Source: Gigantopelta aegis (Eukaryota; Mollusca; Gastropoda; Neomphalida; Peltospiridae). Taken from it: a stretch of 64,000 nucleotides of DNA. Under the pieces are notes generated by a model that saw only the letters and a list, made by a program, of their open reading frames with translations, did not search any database and was not told the origin of the DNA. The position numbers were made by a program, and so were the translations under genes. This document shows, in pieces, positions 12,496 through 22,797 of the stretch (the first letter of the stretch is position 1; each line of letters begins with the position of its first letter). The DNA is taken from positions 40,167,740-40,231,739 of the forward strand of contig NC_054712.1 of assembly GCF_016097555.1 (NCBI RefSeq), in the 5' to 3' direction.

Positions 12496-15333
12496 CTGAA
12501 ATGCAGGGGCGAAACACAGATGTGAAACGTAATACTGAAATTAAGCCAATTTCAGTGAAACTTTTCTTTTTTAGTCTTCAAATCCTTCCATGCTATAGAT
12601 GTGCAGTATTTTAAAAGTTGATACCAAGGTTTTGAATGGCTATAATAAAGTTAAGGACTGTTTGTTTACAAATATTTTGCAACATTTTGGATGTAATGTA
12701 TAAAAAAACATCATTATAACTAAAGAACTATGTCAAATAAGAAAGTAGTGTATCATTTGACTATCAATTTAAGAAGACAAGTGTATACCAAATATGAAAG
12801 TAATATAGGCAAAACAACTTACTGCAATTTAGAGGACTTAATATTAGTTAAAATCTGCCATTTACAATATTTATGATTTGCTGACATCACAGTCATTTTC
12901 TGAAACAAACTGGCCAACACAAAAACGTCCTTTTAGCATGAACACTACATTAAAAAAATATCTGACCAATAAAAATTACCATTAAATATGATCTTTTCAA
13001 ACAACAGCAATGAATACACGAGCCAATAAAAATTACTATTAAACATGATATTTTCAAGACAGCAGTGAACACACGGGCCAATAAAAATTACCATTAAACA
13101 TGATCTTTTCAAAAGACAGCAGTGAACACACGGGCCAATAAAAATTACCATTAAACATGATCTTTTCAAAAGACAGCAGTAAATACACAGGCCAATAAAA
13201 AAATTACCGTTAAATGTGATCTTTTCAAACGACAGCAGTGAATACACAGTGCTGTAGATCTGTTGTTCTTCGAGTTTCTTCTCATCCAACTCACGCAGTG
13301 TCTCAATAATATCCAGTCCGGCCTTCTGCGGGTGGATGCAGTTCGATTCGTGTGCGGCCACCTCGTGGAAGGGGCCACGCCACGGGCAGCCAATCCGTGA
13401 GTACTTGCACGTGGTTGGCCTGCAGGAAAACGGAGATAATAAGCACGCCATCTCCAACTTTGTTAAAGCATTCTGTGATGTCTGTCTGTTGTGGGAGGAG
13501 GAGGTGTGGTGTCTGTCAGAAGAAATGCCTGCAAATTTTGTGTATGTGTGTGTGTGTGTTGTCGACATGTCCGCGATACTCACAGTTCACAATAGACAGC
13601 TCGCGCCAGTTAACCTGTGACCTCTCGGCATATTCTGTAAAGCATTGTCTGTAAAGCTATGTTTTGAAATGTTGAAATGCAGAAATTTATAAAAGAAAAC
13701 TTACAAAAGCAACTTCAAAAAAGAAAAAATATTAACCTCAAAAATAAAAACATTTATAGTCATGGATTAGTTTACTAAAATAAATGGAGAACAATTTTAG
13801 CGTCAAACCAAAATAAACTATTGCCTTTGAAATGTATGAATGAAAATTACTTTAATTTTATTGCAAATATATATTTTTTAAATTCAATTGAAATGTACAC
13901 AATCAAAGGCAGTGGTAATAGCACTTTCTTAAAAATTCTATAATCTATTGATCCAAAACAGTAGTTTGCCAAGGATAATAGAATTGTACATTGATGTAGT
14001 CTTAATTAAAATACTGTTAAGGGCAAACTATCTGAGCCCTTAAGCCAAATGATTACACCATTCGTGAATGAGAAATTTTAATAAAACATTTTCTAACTAA
14101 AACTAGGTGCAAAGTTTTAGGTGTGCAAAGAGCTCTGGTTGGCATTAATGTTTCAACTACTTAATGGAAAGACAGACTAAATTCATGCTGACATTGCCTT
14201 TTAACACATAGCACTGTACAGCAAGGGTCGTAGTCTGTCTCTGTCCTTATAAAAACAACTACCGGTATTCTCCATTAGAGAATTTCTTATCTACACCCAA
14301 AACAGAAAATTATCCAAATATATTTTAATTCAAATTTACGGAACTCTTCAAAAAAATTTAATGGAAACATTTTAAACAAGTTATAAAAAATTGGTTTGAT
14401 TTTTCGTTTTTTTTCTTCAAGAAGCTCCGTAAAAAAGATTTAAAAAAAAAAAATTAAAACTTTTTAACAATTACACCGTATAGGCACACATGTAATACTG
14501 TACGGAAAAAAAAACAAAAAAACATTTAAATAATGTTTTGACCACAACATACACATATGACCTCTGCATGCCTTTTAAGCATGAGAAATACAGAAAATAC
14601 TTGCCGCCTATTCATTCAACAGTTGCCACCATATCAACTGTTATAGAACTCCCATACTAGGCGCCGATTCTTCTCCCTAAGACAGCATCACGCTATACTC
14701 CATTCCTATGTAGAAACGATAGAAAGAAAGGAACGTGTTTCTCATTAAACATGTCAAGAATACCTAGCGCAAGTCACAAGGAACTGTATGTGTTTGCCCC
14801 AAAACACATGCAGTTACTTGCCGTTAAAAAATGATAACCTGTGGACGGAAAAAGAGTTGATTAGTTTTGTCTAGCTTAATTAGTCAGGCTATCCCAGCTT
14901 GGGATTCGCCTCTTACCTCTCCTGACACAGTTCTCTCTCGTGCCCGCTGACCATGTTGCGTGGAAGCTTCTGGCCGCAGAATTGACAGTCCGTGGGCAGC
15001 TCCGACGCAGCTTTCTCGACAGCGAGGTTGCGGGTGCACAGGCTCTTGGAGATCTCACAGCGACAGTTTGGACATGTTGCCATTTCATCTTTCAGTCTAG
15101 CATCGGCTAGAAGATGATTGAAGCAACCGGCACACATTAAATGTCCATTTGTACACTGCAAGTATAACAAAATACATTTTGTCAATATCAGAGTAAACAT
15201 TGTTGCTTTTAAATATGATTCTACTCTCAGAATGAATGTTTAACGACACTCCAGCACAAACATATATTGGCTATTGGGTGTCACACAAAGGTAAATCTAC
15301 TCTCAGGTGCATGTGCTGGCATTTTACCAGGGT

Positions 15334-15381
<48 letters not shown>

Positions 15382-16654
15382 AGTCATACTCTCCCTGAAG
15401 ATGTACTAAAACAAAACAAATTCTAGAGCAGGGAAGTTTCAACCCCTGAAAACCCCCTTGCACACACATGCACCTCTAATTAAAATGCTATAATTTCTTT
15501 CTTTTTTTTTTTCTTCTTTTTTTTCAATGTATCTGTCAGCTTTGAAGAATAATAATAATAAAAAAACTTTTAAAATTTAAAAAAAGAAGAAAAAGAAAAG
15601 AAAAGAAATGCAAACGCTGCCTGTATTGTACTATTTTATTTTTATATGCAAGTCCTTGTGAAGCTGTGGCGTTGTGGTTGAGTTATCTCCAGTCACGTCC
15701 AGCCCTCCCCTTATTGACATCAATATCAATAAAGGGACAGCTGGAGGTGACTCGAGCTATCATGCTATGGTCGAGTTAACTTCAAAACAGTCATTTTTTT
15801 TATTTATTAGCTTCACCTTTAAAAAGAGTGTCTAACAATTTTAAGTCATTAAATGAGAACCAACTTTATTTGCTTTGAAATTCATAATTACAACTCAAGC
15901 ATTTGAGAAAACAAGTTTCAGCATGTCATTCTTCGGTAGTGCAAAATGATTATCATTTATTGCCTTGCAATATAAAACTAATCAAAATAGGTCGCAGCGG
16001 CTGACACGTCCTAATCACGTGATCTGAGCTAACCGAGCAGGATTTCCCAAAAGTGTACCACCTGCACAATATTTATAAAGTACACTGCACGACCCAGTTG
16101 CAAATAAAAATAATATTGCATCATGCGTTGTGCGTTAACAAATGCATGTAATTTACAATGAATTCTAGGCAATATATTATATAGACATTGCAATAAGCAT
16201 ATATACTTGGTCAGCTGATGACATCTGGGCCCTGGCTTGGTCAGCTGCCAAGGTTTGAAGTTTCGTTGATCTGACATTTACATTGGTGACCCTATTAAAC
16301 ATTTTACTTCTGCTATTTAAATTAACGCTTGATAAACACAAAAATAAAGACGGCCCATTGTGTTTGAATTCTTCTACAAACGACTTTTTTCACTATTTAA
16401 ATTTTTTTATAAAGATGTTTTAGAACATTGATCAGAAATTTTACCCAACCCACCTGATAACAAGTCCGTGGCAAGTCGAGACAAACTGCACAACACAATA
16501 TGCCACTTAGGCGGTCTTCTAGTTCTGGTCCAAATCTACAGAAGGAATCTGAAGTCTTAATTTTCTTTTTTGGAGGCTCAAATGCCATCAAATTTTCCTT
16601 TTCTTCATTTTTGTCGCACATACTTGGTCTGTTTTCATCCGCACTCTCTGCCAT
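12107..16654 (-). CDS. ZFTRAF1: Cysteine and histidine rich protein 1 / RING and TRAF-type zinc finger protein, four exons, 346 aa
   Basis: Coding exons on the minus strand: 16654-16454, 15155-14917, 13419-13208 and 12495-12107 (stop TAA at 12109-12107). Phases are 0, 2, 1 and all donor/acceptor pairs are GT/AG. Residues 55-98 form a RING finger (C55, C58, C68, H72, C75, C78, C95, C98). Two TRAF-type zinc knuckles follow (C124, C127, H139, C144 and C151, C158, H170, C174). Residues about 215-346 are the conserved beta-rich C-terminal domain, with PYRTDDF, LLKS-like [14 protein letters not shown] and [14 protein letters not shown]. An N-terminal basic patch PPKKKIK (residues 27-33) could be a nuclear signal. 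Length matches the vertebrate family. Vertebrate CYHR1 is reported to bind galectin-3 and sit near the nucleus; a ubiquitin-ligase role is plausible from the RING but unproven. The gene converges with the TMEM276-like gene at 0.3 kb. A repeat array duplicates its exon 3 donor (see 12970-13260). Confidence 0.94.
12970..13260 (-). repeat. Five tandem copies of the exon 3 end plus its 5' splice site
   Basis: A unit of about 57 bp holds the last 45 or so bases of ZFTRAF1 exon 3 and the first 11-12 bases of the intron. It occurs five times. The TTACC/TTACT cores (GGTAA or AGTAA on the minus strand) start at 13204, 13145, 13088, 13033 and 12976, that is at spacings of 59, 57, 55 and 57. Each copy keeps a GT donor. 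The exon reading frame stays open through all copies to 12945. Confidence 0.9.
13208..13419 (-). CDS. ZFTRAF1: ZFTRAF1 coding exon 3 (residues 147-218)
   Basis: Acceptor ..TTCCTGCAG at 13420. Carries the second knuckle ([12 protein letters not shown]) and a short helical linker ([17 protein letters not shown]). The chosen donor AACG|GTAATT at 13207 is the first of five near-identical tandem copies; it is the only one that both keeps conserved sequence to the end of the exon and joins to D-L-Q-L-K-P in exon 4. Confidence 0.9.
13420..14916 (-). other. ZFTRAF1 intron 2
   Basis: AT-rich intron without a recognisable mobile element. Apparent frames overlapping exon 3 on the plus strand are antisense shadows. 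Confidence 0.6.
14917..15155 (-). CDS. ZFTRAF1: ZFTRAF1 coding exon 2 (residues 68-147)
   Basis: Acceptor ..TACTTGCAG at 15156. Completes the RING ([17 protein letters not shown]) and carries the first TRAF-type knuckle (CQFC..HERELC). Donor GAGAG|GTAAGA, phase 2. Confidence 0.94.
15231..15292 (-). repeat. SINE tail fragment, family E
   Basis: AATGAATGTTTAACGACACT followed by GGCTATTGGGTGTCA matches the left part of the complete family E insertion at 39029-39297. It lies in ZFTRAF1 intron 1. Confidence 0.6.
15336..15378. repeat. (GT)n microsatellite
   Basis: About 21 uninterrupted GT repeats in ZFTRAF1 intron 1. Confidence 0.95.
15688..15762. repeat. Imperfect hairpin in ZFTRAF1 intron 1
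   Basis: CCAGCCCTCCCCTTATTGA pairs with TCAATAAAGGGACAGCTGG across a short loop, with further outer pairing between GAGTTATCTCCAGTCAC and GGTGACTCGAGC. It has the look of a small foldback element; no target duplication was resolved. Confidence 0.55.
16015..16022. promoter_or_regulatory. TCACGTGA palindrome (E-box/CLEAR-like) in intron 1
   Basis: An exact TCACGTGA lies 630 bases inside the ZFTRAF1 gene. In vertebrates this motif is bound by MITF/TFE factors. One match alone is weak evidence of use. Confidence 0.25.
16454..16654 (-). CDS. ZFTRAF1: ZFTRAF1 coding exon 1 (residues 1-67)
   Basis: Starts at ATG 16654-16652, in the context CAAGATGGCAGAG. Carries the acidic N terminus, the basic PPKKKIK patch and the first RING cysteine pair (CAVC). 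Donor CAG|GTGGGT after residue 67, phase 0. Confidence 0.93.
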
Positions 16655-16930
16655 CTTGTTTGTTTGTAAATGTTGAGTGACGTCAGAACGAGGAATAGAT
16701 ATAATATTCCCATAACGTCATTTTTGACCAATCAATAAATATCTAGGCGGGCCGTGACTTTAATACCAGCCAATCAAAAAATAAGACCCAAAGGTCAAAG
16801 GGTGATTATGCATTAGTAATATCTTGAAAGTGGAACTCTGTCCGTAACCAAGCAACAACAAGCCCCAGCCGCTGCTGTCAGCTGTATATTACATCACTGC
16901 TGGCCAATCGAAACGGAACTAGGTTGCAGG
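16655..16930 (-). promoter_or_regulatory. ZFTRAF1 promoter region
   Basis: A palindromic cyclic-AMP response element TGACGTCA lies at 16678-16685, 24 bases upstream of the start codon. CCAAT motifs on the plus strand occur near 16727, 16776 and 16905. The start codon sits in AAGATGGC, a YY1-like and TISU-like context typical of genes with a very short 5' UTR. No TATA box is evident. Confidence 0.5.
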
Positions 16931-17054
16931 GTGTATGCGTGGTATGTGACAAACAACAGCTGCAAGGCAATGTTACTGTCCATACTTGCAGTTATCAGTT
17001 GTGAAACTGTGGATGTTATCGGTTTCATACTTTTAATTACCTCAGCAACCGTAT

Positions 17055-17105
17055 CCATGGAGAGGAGAGGAGAGGAGAGGAGAGGAGAGGAGAGGAGAGG
17101 AGAGG

Positions 17106-17191
<86 letters not shown>

Positions 17192-17195
17192 TAGA
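17055..17195. repeat. Compound microsatellite (GGAGA)n (GA)n (GACA)n
   Basis: Purine-only (GGAGA)n and (GA)n blocks run to about 17147, followed by eleven or so GACA repeats. The tract lies 400 bases upstream of ZFTRAF1. Confidence 0.95.
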
Positions 17196-17379
17196 GAGAT
17201 ACACAGACAAGTGTAAACCTACACATTTTAAAAAATTAACTGCACCCCTGGACGCAAAAACATTTTTTATTTAATTTACAGGTAGAATTTTGATGTTTGT
17301 TACAAACAGTAAAAAGTCACGTTTTGGGGTTTTTTTTTGTACAAGAAAACAATGTTATGGAAGTGGAGACCAACTTTGG

Positions 17380-18035
17380 ATATTTGTTTAATGACACTAC
17401 TAGGGCACACTGGATGGGATGGGAAAAACCCAAACATTAACACTCGACACTTTATTTAGTTACATGGTTACAGAAAAATGTTTTATTAAACGACACTCAA
17501 CACATTTTATTTACGGTTATATGGCGTCAGACATATAGTTAAGGACCACACAGATTTTCAGAGAAAACCCGCTGTCGCCACTACATGGGCTACTCTTCCG
17601 ATTAGCAGCAAGGGATCTTTTATTTGCGCTTCCCACAGGCAGGATAGCACAAACCATGGCCTTTGTTGAACCAGTTATGAATCACTGGTCGGTGCAAGTG
17701 GTTTACACCTACCCATTGAGCCTTGCGGAGCACTCACTCAGGGTTTGGAGTCTGTATCTGGATTAAAAATCCCATGCCTCGACTGGGATCCGAACCTAGT
17801 ACCTACCAGCCTGTAGACCGATGGCCTACCATGCCGCCACCGAGGCCGGTAGACATGGTTACAAAGCAAACCAGTTGTCACTCATGGGATACTAGTTTCA
17901 ATTAGCAGCAAAAGATCTCTGTATCCCAATATTAACCAACACACTAAATAAGACAGTTATGTGGAGCACTGGCTGGGATGAGAAAAAGCCAAATAGTCCT
18001 ACCAATAGAGATCTATTCTTTGGACTACATACCCC
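17380..18035 (-). repeat. Old SINE (family A-like) split by a younger family B SINE
   Basis: The tail TTTGTTTAATGACACTACTAG starts near 17381 and the body resumes at 17863 (ATTAGCAGCAAAAGATCTC, GGCTGGGATGAGAAAAAGCC). The intervening family B copy is flanked by an 11-base target duplication. Confidence 0.7.
17473..17852 (-). repeat. tRNA-derived SINE, family B, complete
   Basis: Flanked by the 11-base duplication ACATGGTTACA (17462-17472 and 17853-17863). On the minus strand it starts GGCCTCGGTGGCGGC, has the A-box region GGTAGGCCATCGGTC and the B box GGTTCGGATCCCA, then the body and the ..CGTTTAATAAAACA tail. The head is a clear tRNA relative. Well preserved. Confidence 0.93.
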
Positions 18036-20470
18036 CTTTTTAAAAATGGGATTGACCAAATCGTACTCTTCCTTCAAGAGGATTCACAATACAAAATAGA
18101 ATAATCTCAAAACAAAAAAGTAGAATCTATTTTCTGACACATTACTAATCACAAGCATTGGGAAGATTCAAGATTAGCAAGTCAAGCATTTTTAAAATGA
18201 ATAAAAAGTGCAAATTATAATTCCTTTAATATGAGACTGTGCATCAAGCTAACGCTGGGCTATGTCCCATCCCTGCACTAGACAAGACCAAGGAAACAGT
18301 CTTGACATTACTGTCAATGTGCGATAAACCACTCAATATTTTCTAAACTGATTTAGAACAGAAGTGATACACATACAGAATTTAAAATAAAAGTAAGATT
18401 TCCAACCCTCATTAAAAAATCTACCACCATTATGAACAAAGAACAAAACAAGAGATAAATATACATAATTATTTTATTTAAAAGTATATATACAATTATT
18501 TGTTTCCACATTGTACTCATGTACAATAAACAAAATCAACTGCCACAGTTTTACATCCAGTGAGAAGTTAAAGACTAGCCTTGAGCAAGTGTTATTACTT
18601 TACTTTAAAATATCTTTATGTACTTTAAACAAAATGTGTCAACTTCACAAAACCATCAATCTCGACATGGGATAACCGATATTAATAATGTAGTGACATT
18701 CATTATGATCATCAGATATTTAACAGAAGGTACATTTCTTTATTTTAGGTTACTGTTCTTACAGAGGTCAATGTTTTATTTACGCATTTAAAGGACCAAT
18801 GCCAGGCTATAATCTGGACAAATTTTAAGGTCCCTTTTTGGTGAATCGAAAAAAAAGGAGTAACATTTGAAACAGAAAAAAGGGAGATTCTTAGTAATTA
18901 AACCAATAGCAATAAATTGGTCACATTAGTGTTGCAGTTTTATGTATCTTCATCATATACTTGTAGCTGTCAAAAGTTCTAAAGTATTAAAAACTTTTCA
19001 ATTTTTATTTATTTTAAAAATACATTAAATCAGTATACTGCTAAGTACATTAGTTTCTCAATGTCTTGTTTCATTTGTATTTCTAATAAAAAGTACAGGT
19101 GATGACATCAATAAGTTTATTAAAGATGGAGTGTTTTTGCAAACTTGTTGCAAACATTATGCTAACATGCCATATGATTTCAACATACAAACTATATAGC
19201 TGTTCACTGAACAACATCCACATCAAACTAAATTTGTTATTCCAGTATTAAGTTCATAAACTTTAAATCTTTTCAATATGCTTGTACGATTTCCACAGAA
19301 GAAAACAATCTTTATTTCTTGTCATATATACACACCCATCCTGTAACAGAATTACAAAATTTAATCAATTAATAAAATTAACTATGTTTTTGTCGCTCTT
19401 ACTTTACCTTAATTTTAGCACACTATAGCATCTTTAACAATATTCGGAAGGACATTTGTAATGACTACATTAGTTTAGCACCAAAAATTTTTTAAATCTT
19501 ACTCAGTTGAAAATTGTAATGGTTTGCTTAACCATTACAATTTTCAACGGAGTAATTTTTTTTTCTTTCTAAATGCCATTATTGCAAACACACAAATACA
19601 ACCATATCCCATAACCAAATATGGACATACCACGAAACAACTTTCAGTCTGTGCAACAGATGTAACTTAATTCCACACAAACACGTGTACTTTATACAAC
19701 CTAAGACATCACTGAGAAATCGGCAAAACATACATGATTCACACAGCAATCGTTGAGCAATGACTTGTATTTTGTATGAATTTTTTTTTTTTAAATGTCT
19801 AAAGAGCAACAGTAGATTCTTTTAGGGAAGTTAATATCTAAACCACTGCACAGCTTTCCATTTATGCTATAAAATTGTATATACTTTAAGCATACCAAAT
19901 TTCTAGTCAAGTACTAAGAATGATAGCCGTTTTACAGAAATAACAATGTTAACAAAATCAAGCCACACAACCACAAAAATGTCTGAAAGTCTTTCATTCT
20001 ATATCCCTTAAAATTAATCAAATTGGCTTTGAATTATTACCTCAATACAAAAAAAAATAAAAAAAATAAAGTAAATTTGTTCCAATCAAGTGCAAATTAC
20101 TTAAACAATGACATTAATTTCTTATTTTCGCCATTATTCATTTTGAGACCAATAACCAGGTAACCACAACCAAAATTATAAATCTGGTCCGAGACAGAAA
20201 TTATCACCATACTTTTTTCTCTCCTAATCAATAATAACTGCATTAAGGATTTAATGGGTCAGAGAACATTAAAATGTTGCAATGGAAAAGATAATTTTTC
20301 AAATGATCCAAAAAAAAAAAGAAGAAAAAAAAAAAAAAAGTTATGTTTTTGATTATTTGCATACGAATATAGTTTGCCACAAGGTTTGACAGTAACATAC
20401 ATATACCGGTTTTAACTTGGTTGACATCTTTTTAAATTAAAAAATGTTTTTGTCATATAATCTTATTTAA
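18036..20470. other. Intergenic DNA between ZFTRAF1 and SSR1
   Basis: AT-rich, with a small SINE head relic near 18240-18280 and a strong hairpin at 19499-19555. I see no exon. Confidence 0.4.
19499..19555. repeat. Near-perfect 26-bp inverted repeat with a 5-base loop
   Basis: TTACTCAGTTGAAAATTGTA plus ATGGTT at 19499-19524 pairs with 19530-19555 with a single mismatch (25 of 26). The loop is TGCTT. No terminal duplication was seen. If transcribed it would give a stiff dsRNA stem. Confidence 0.9.
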
Positions 20471-21283
20471 AGCCACACGCCCTAGTTCCATCCAACGAAA
20501 ATAAATTATAATTTGGTTAATCTACAAACCTGTAACACTTAGATCACGTTTTTATCAAATGGAGTGAAAAAGCAGGTTTTATATCGATAAATACCATGGA
20601 AATCCCCATGTCCCAGTTGCTTGAAATAATTTTGAAAGTTAGTATTCTGATGTCACCGGTAGATGTCGCTCGAAGCACAAAAATGCCTACGTCACGACAA
20701 ATTTCACTGTGTGCAGAGACTTGGGGTGCGTTCCTTTATCCTCTCCTGGACATGTTCCAACTGTTCTGTCCTGGTTGTATCCCCTCTCCAGATATTGAGA
20801 GACTTAGCAAAATTATTGGTTTTAAGGGTTTTTAACGTTTTGTATTGATATACTTACTTGTCTGAACTTTATTGTTACTGAAAATGTTCACGAACTGTGA
20901 AGAAAAATCTCACAAATGAACAAGCAAACAACAAATCGGATGTTGATTGCGCGAACCGTGCACGAGAAAACAAACCGAACCAAAATGATAACGGTCACGT
21001 GGTATTCCAACGTCTGATGTTTACACAGGAAGATTCCCTCTAAAAAAATAGATTGGACCTCGCTTGCGTAACAGTTTTTTCTCGAGTGCACGTGGATTTT
21101 TAAGAAATACAAAAAATGCATGTTGTGGTTTTACAAACATCAGGATTACTAGGATTACCAAAAAGCACTTCAGGTGAATGGAAATGTGTATTCTAAATAA
21201 TAAAATGTAAGTAAAGTGCAATTTTATTTGTGAAAAAATGGGTTTAATAGCGAAAAACAACGCCGTAACTAGGGCGTGTCCCT
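20471..21283. mobile_element. TTAA-flanked MITE, 813 bp
   Basis: Terminal inverted repeats AGCCACACGCCCTAGTT and, reversed, AGGGACACGCCCTAGTT are bounded by TTAA on both sides (20467-20470 and 21284-21287). TTAA targets point to the Kolobok or piggyBac groups. The 79-codon open frame inside (20596-20835) has no recognisable domain. Confidence 0.85.
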
Positions 21284-22717
21284 TTAATAGTATAAGTACA
21301 GAACCGAGTATAACCTGCCACCCTAACAACTAAAAAAAAAAAGAAAAAAAAAAAGGCCAATAAAATATATAGATATTATTGGATGATGGATTTTGAATAT
21401 GCAATCAAGTCTTCAAGATCTAACAATGCACATGCTTGTTTTCTATCAATATTTAAAATTTGCAAAAATTACTGAAACTACTACAAACACTCAAACGAAA
21501 ACTTGGAATGTTTTCTCTTTAGTAAAATATACTTTTCCTAGTATGAAAAAGTTAAATGCTTTAATGTTGACATCCAAAAATATTGAAACAGGACACTTTT
21601 ATGGGAAACACTTCACACCAACACAACTCCAAAAGTTTTCAGACTAATTTTGTCAAACAACTATATATGTATAAATCCATACATAAACCATGTCAAAAAA
21701 CAAAACTGAAATTGGTTTGTCATTTGATTTAAAATTTAAATAATTTAGCTTATTGGCTTTAATAATTAAATAATGAAATGGTACATGTACCATCACCACC
21801 AACAGAAACCATTAAATTGTGACCAGCGATGTTTTATTTTACCGAAAAAAACTTTGTTATACTCCATTCTTGTAACGGTTCAAATTCTACAAACAGCATA
21901 CATTTTGTAAGTCTTAACATTTAAGTTTTATAAGCACAGGCTCAGATAAACAAGTGAATTGGATAAGTTTAAATCTGAAATTGCCAACTAAAAAACAAAG
22001 CTGACAATCTAACATCAAACAACAATTGTAAGAATTACTCAACACACTGGAATGATAATTGTTTATCGAAGAGTTTATTCAACCGGACTTCCACTTGCAA
22101 CAGAATTGTCAAAAATAAAATTCAGTTATTTGTTGTTAATGTTCCGACATTCAGTATATTCCGCATGCATATTCAGTTTTTGAGAATAACATTTATCAGT
22201 CATTTAAGTTCACATTTTTGCATAGGCTATAAAATGGTGTTCAATGACAAACTTGCAAATGCTTGTCAACATTTTTTGCTGGTGCGTTTTATTAGCCAGT
22301 AATACATTTATATATACTTTGTATCAGACTAAACTTAAAACTCTTAAAAGAAATTCACCTTGCTTATTTGTGATTACTTAAAGTCACTATATCAGTTTTG
22401 CATGAGAATAAATTTATGATCACATTTCAAACCCAGGCCATGTGTTATGACAATTTTACCACCTTTTAAAATCATCAGAAGCAGCACAATGTATTTGTAC
22501 CATAATCACACATGCTAACTTTAAGATCTCAAAAACTTCACAGATAGCTGTTCAATTTAAAAATAATATTATTTAAAACATTATTCCAAGATCCAGCGTC
22601 GTTTTTTGCGTGGTGTGTATATTTTATTATGAAAAATTGTTATAAGTTGAGGAGAAATAAAATATTTAATTGTAACTGTTGACAGAAGTTTGACAGCAAA
22701 CTCCTTGTGCCAATCGG
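21284..22717 (-). other. 3' flank and probable 3' UTR of SSR1
   Basis: Follows the SSR1 stop codon on the minus strand. A minus-strand AATAAA at 22628-22623, 90 bases past the stop, is a candidate polyadenylation signal. No other gene is visible. Confidence 0.4.
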
Positions 22718-22797
22718 TCACTCTTCGCCAGAGCCCGATGATCTTTTGTTTCTTCTTTGCCGAGGTGACTGCTTTGGGGTACGTCTTGGGGACCGAT
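22718..22797 (-). CDS. SSR1: SSR1 exon 9 (residues 282-307 and stop)
   Basis: Acceptor ..TTCTTGTAG at 22798. Encodes the basic tail end [20 protein letters not shown] and SGSGEE, stop TGA at 22720-22718. An alternative longer frame over this region is out of phase and not coding. Confidence 0.94.

Noticed and set aside
19499-19555. microRNA precursor
   Set aside because: The loop of five bases and stem of 26 do not fit a usual precursor; kept only as a hairpin.
20596-20848. Small plus-strand gene
   Set aside because: Falls inside a TTAA-flanked MITE and has no recognisable domain or splice context.
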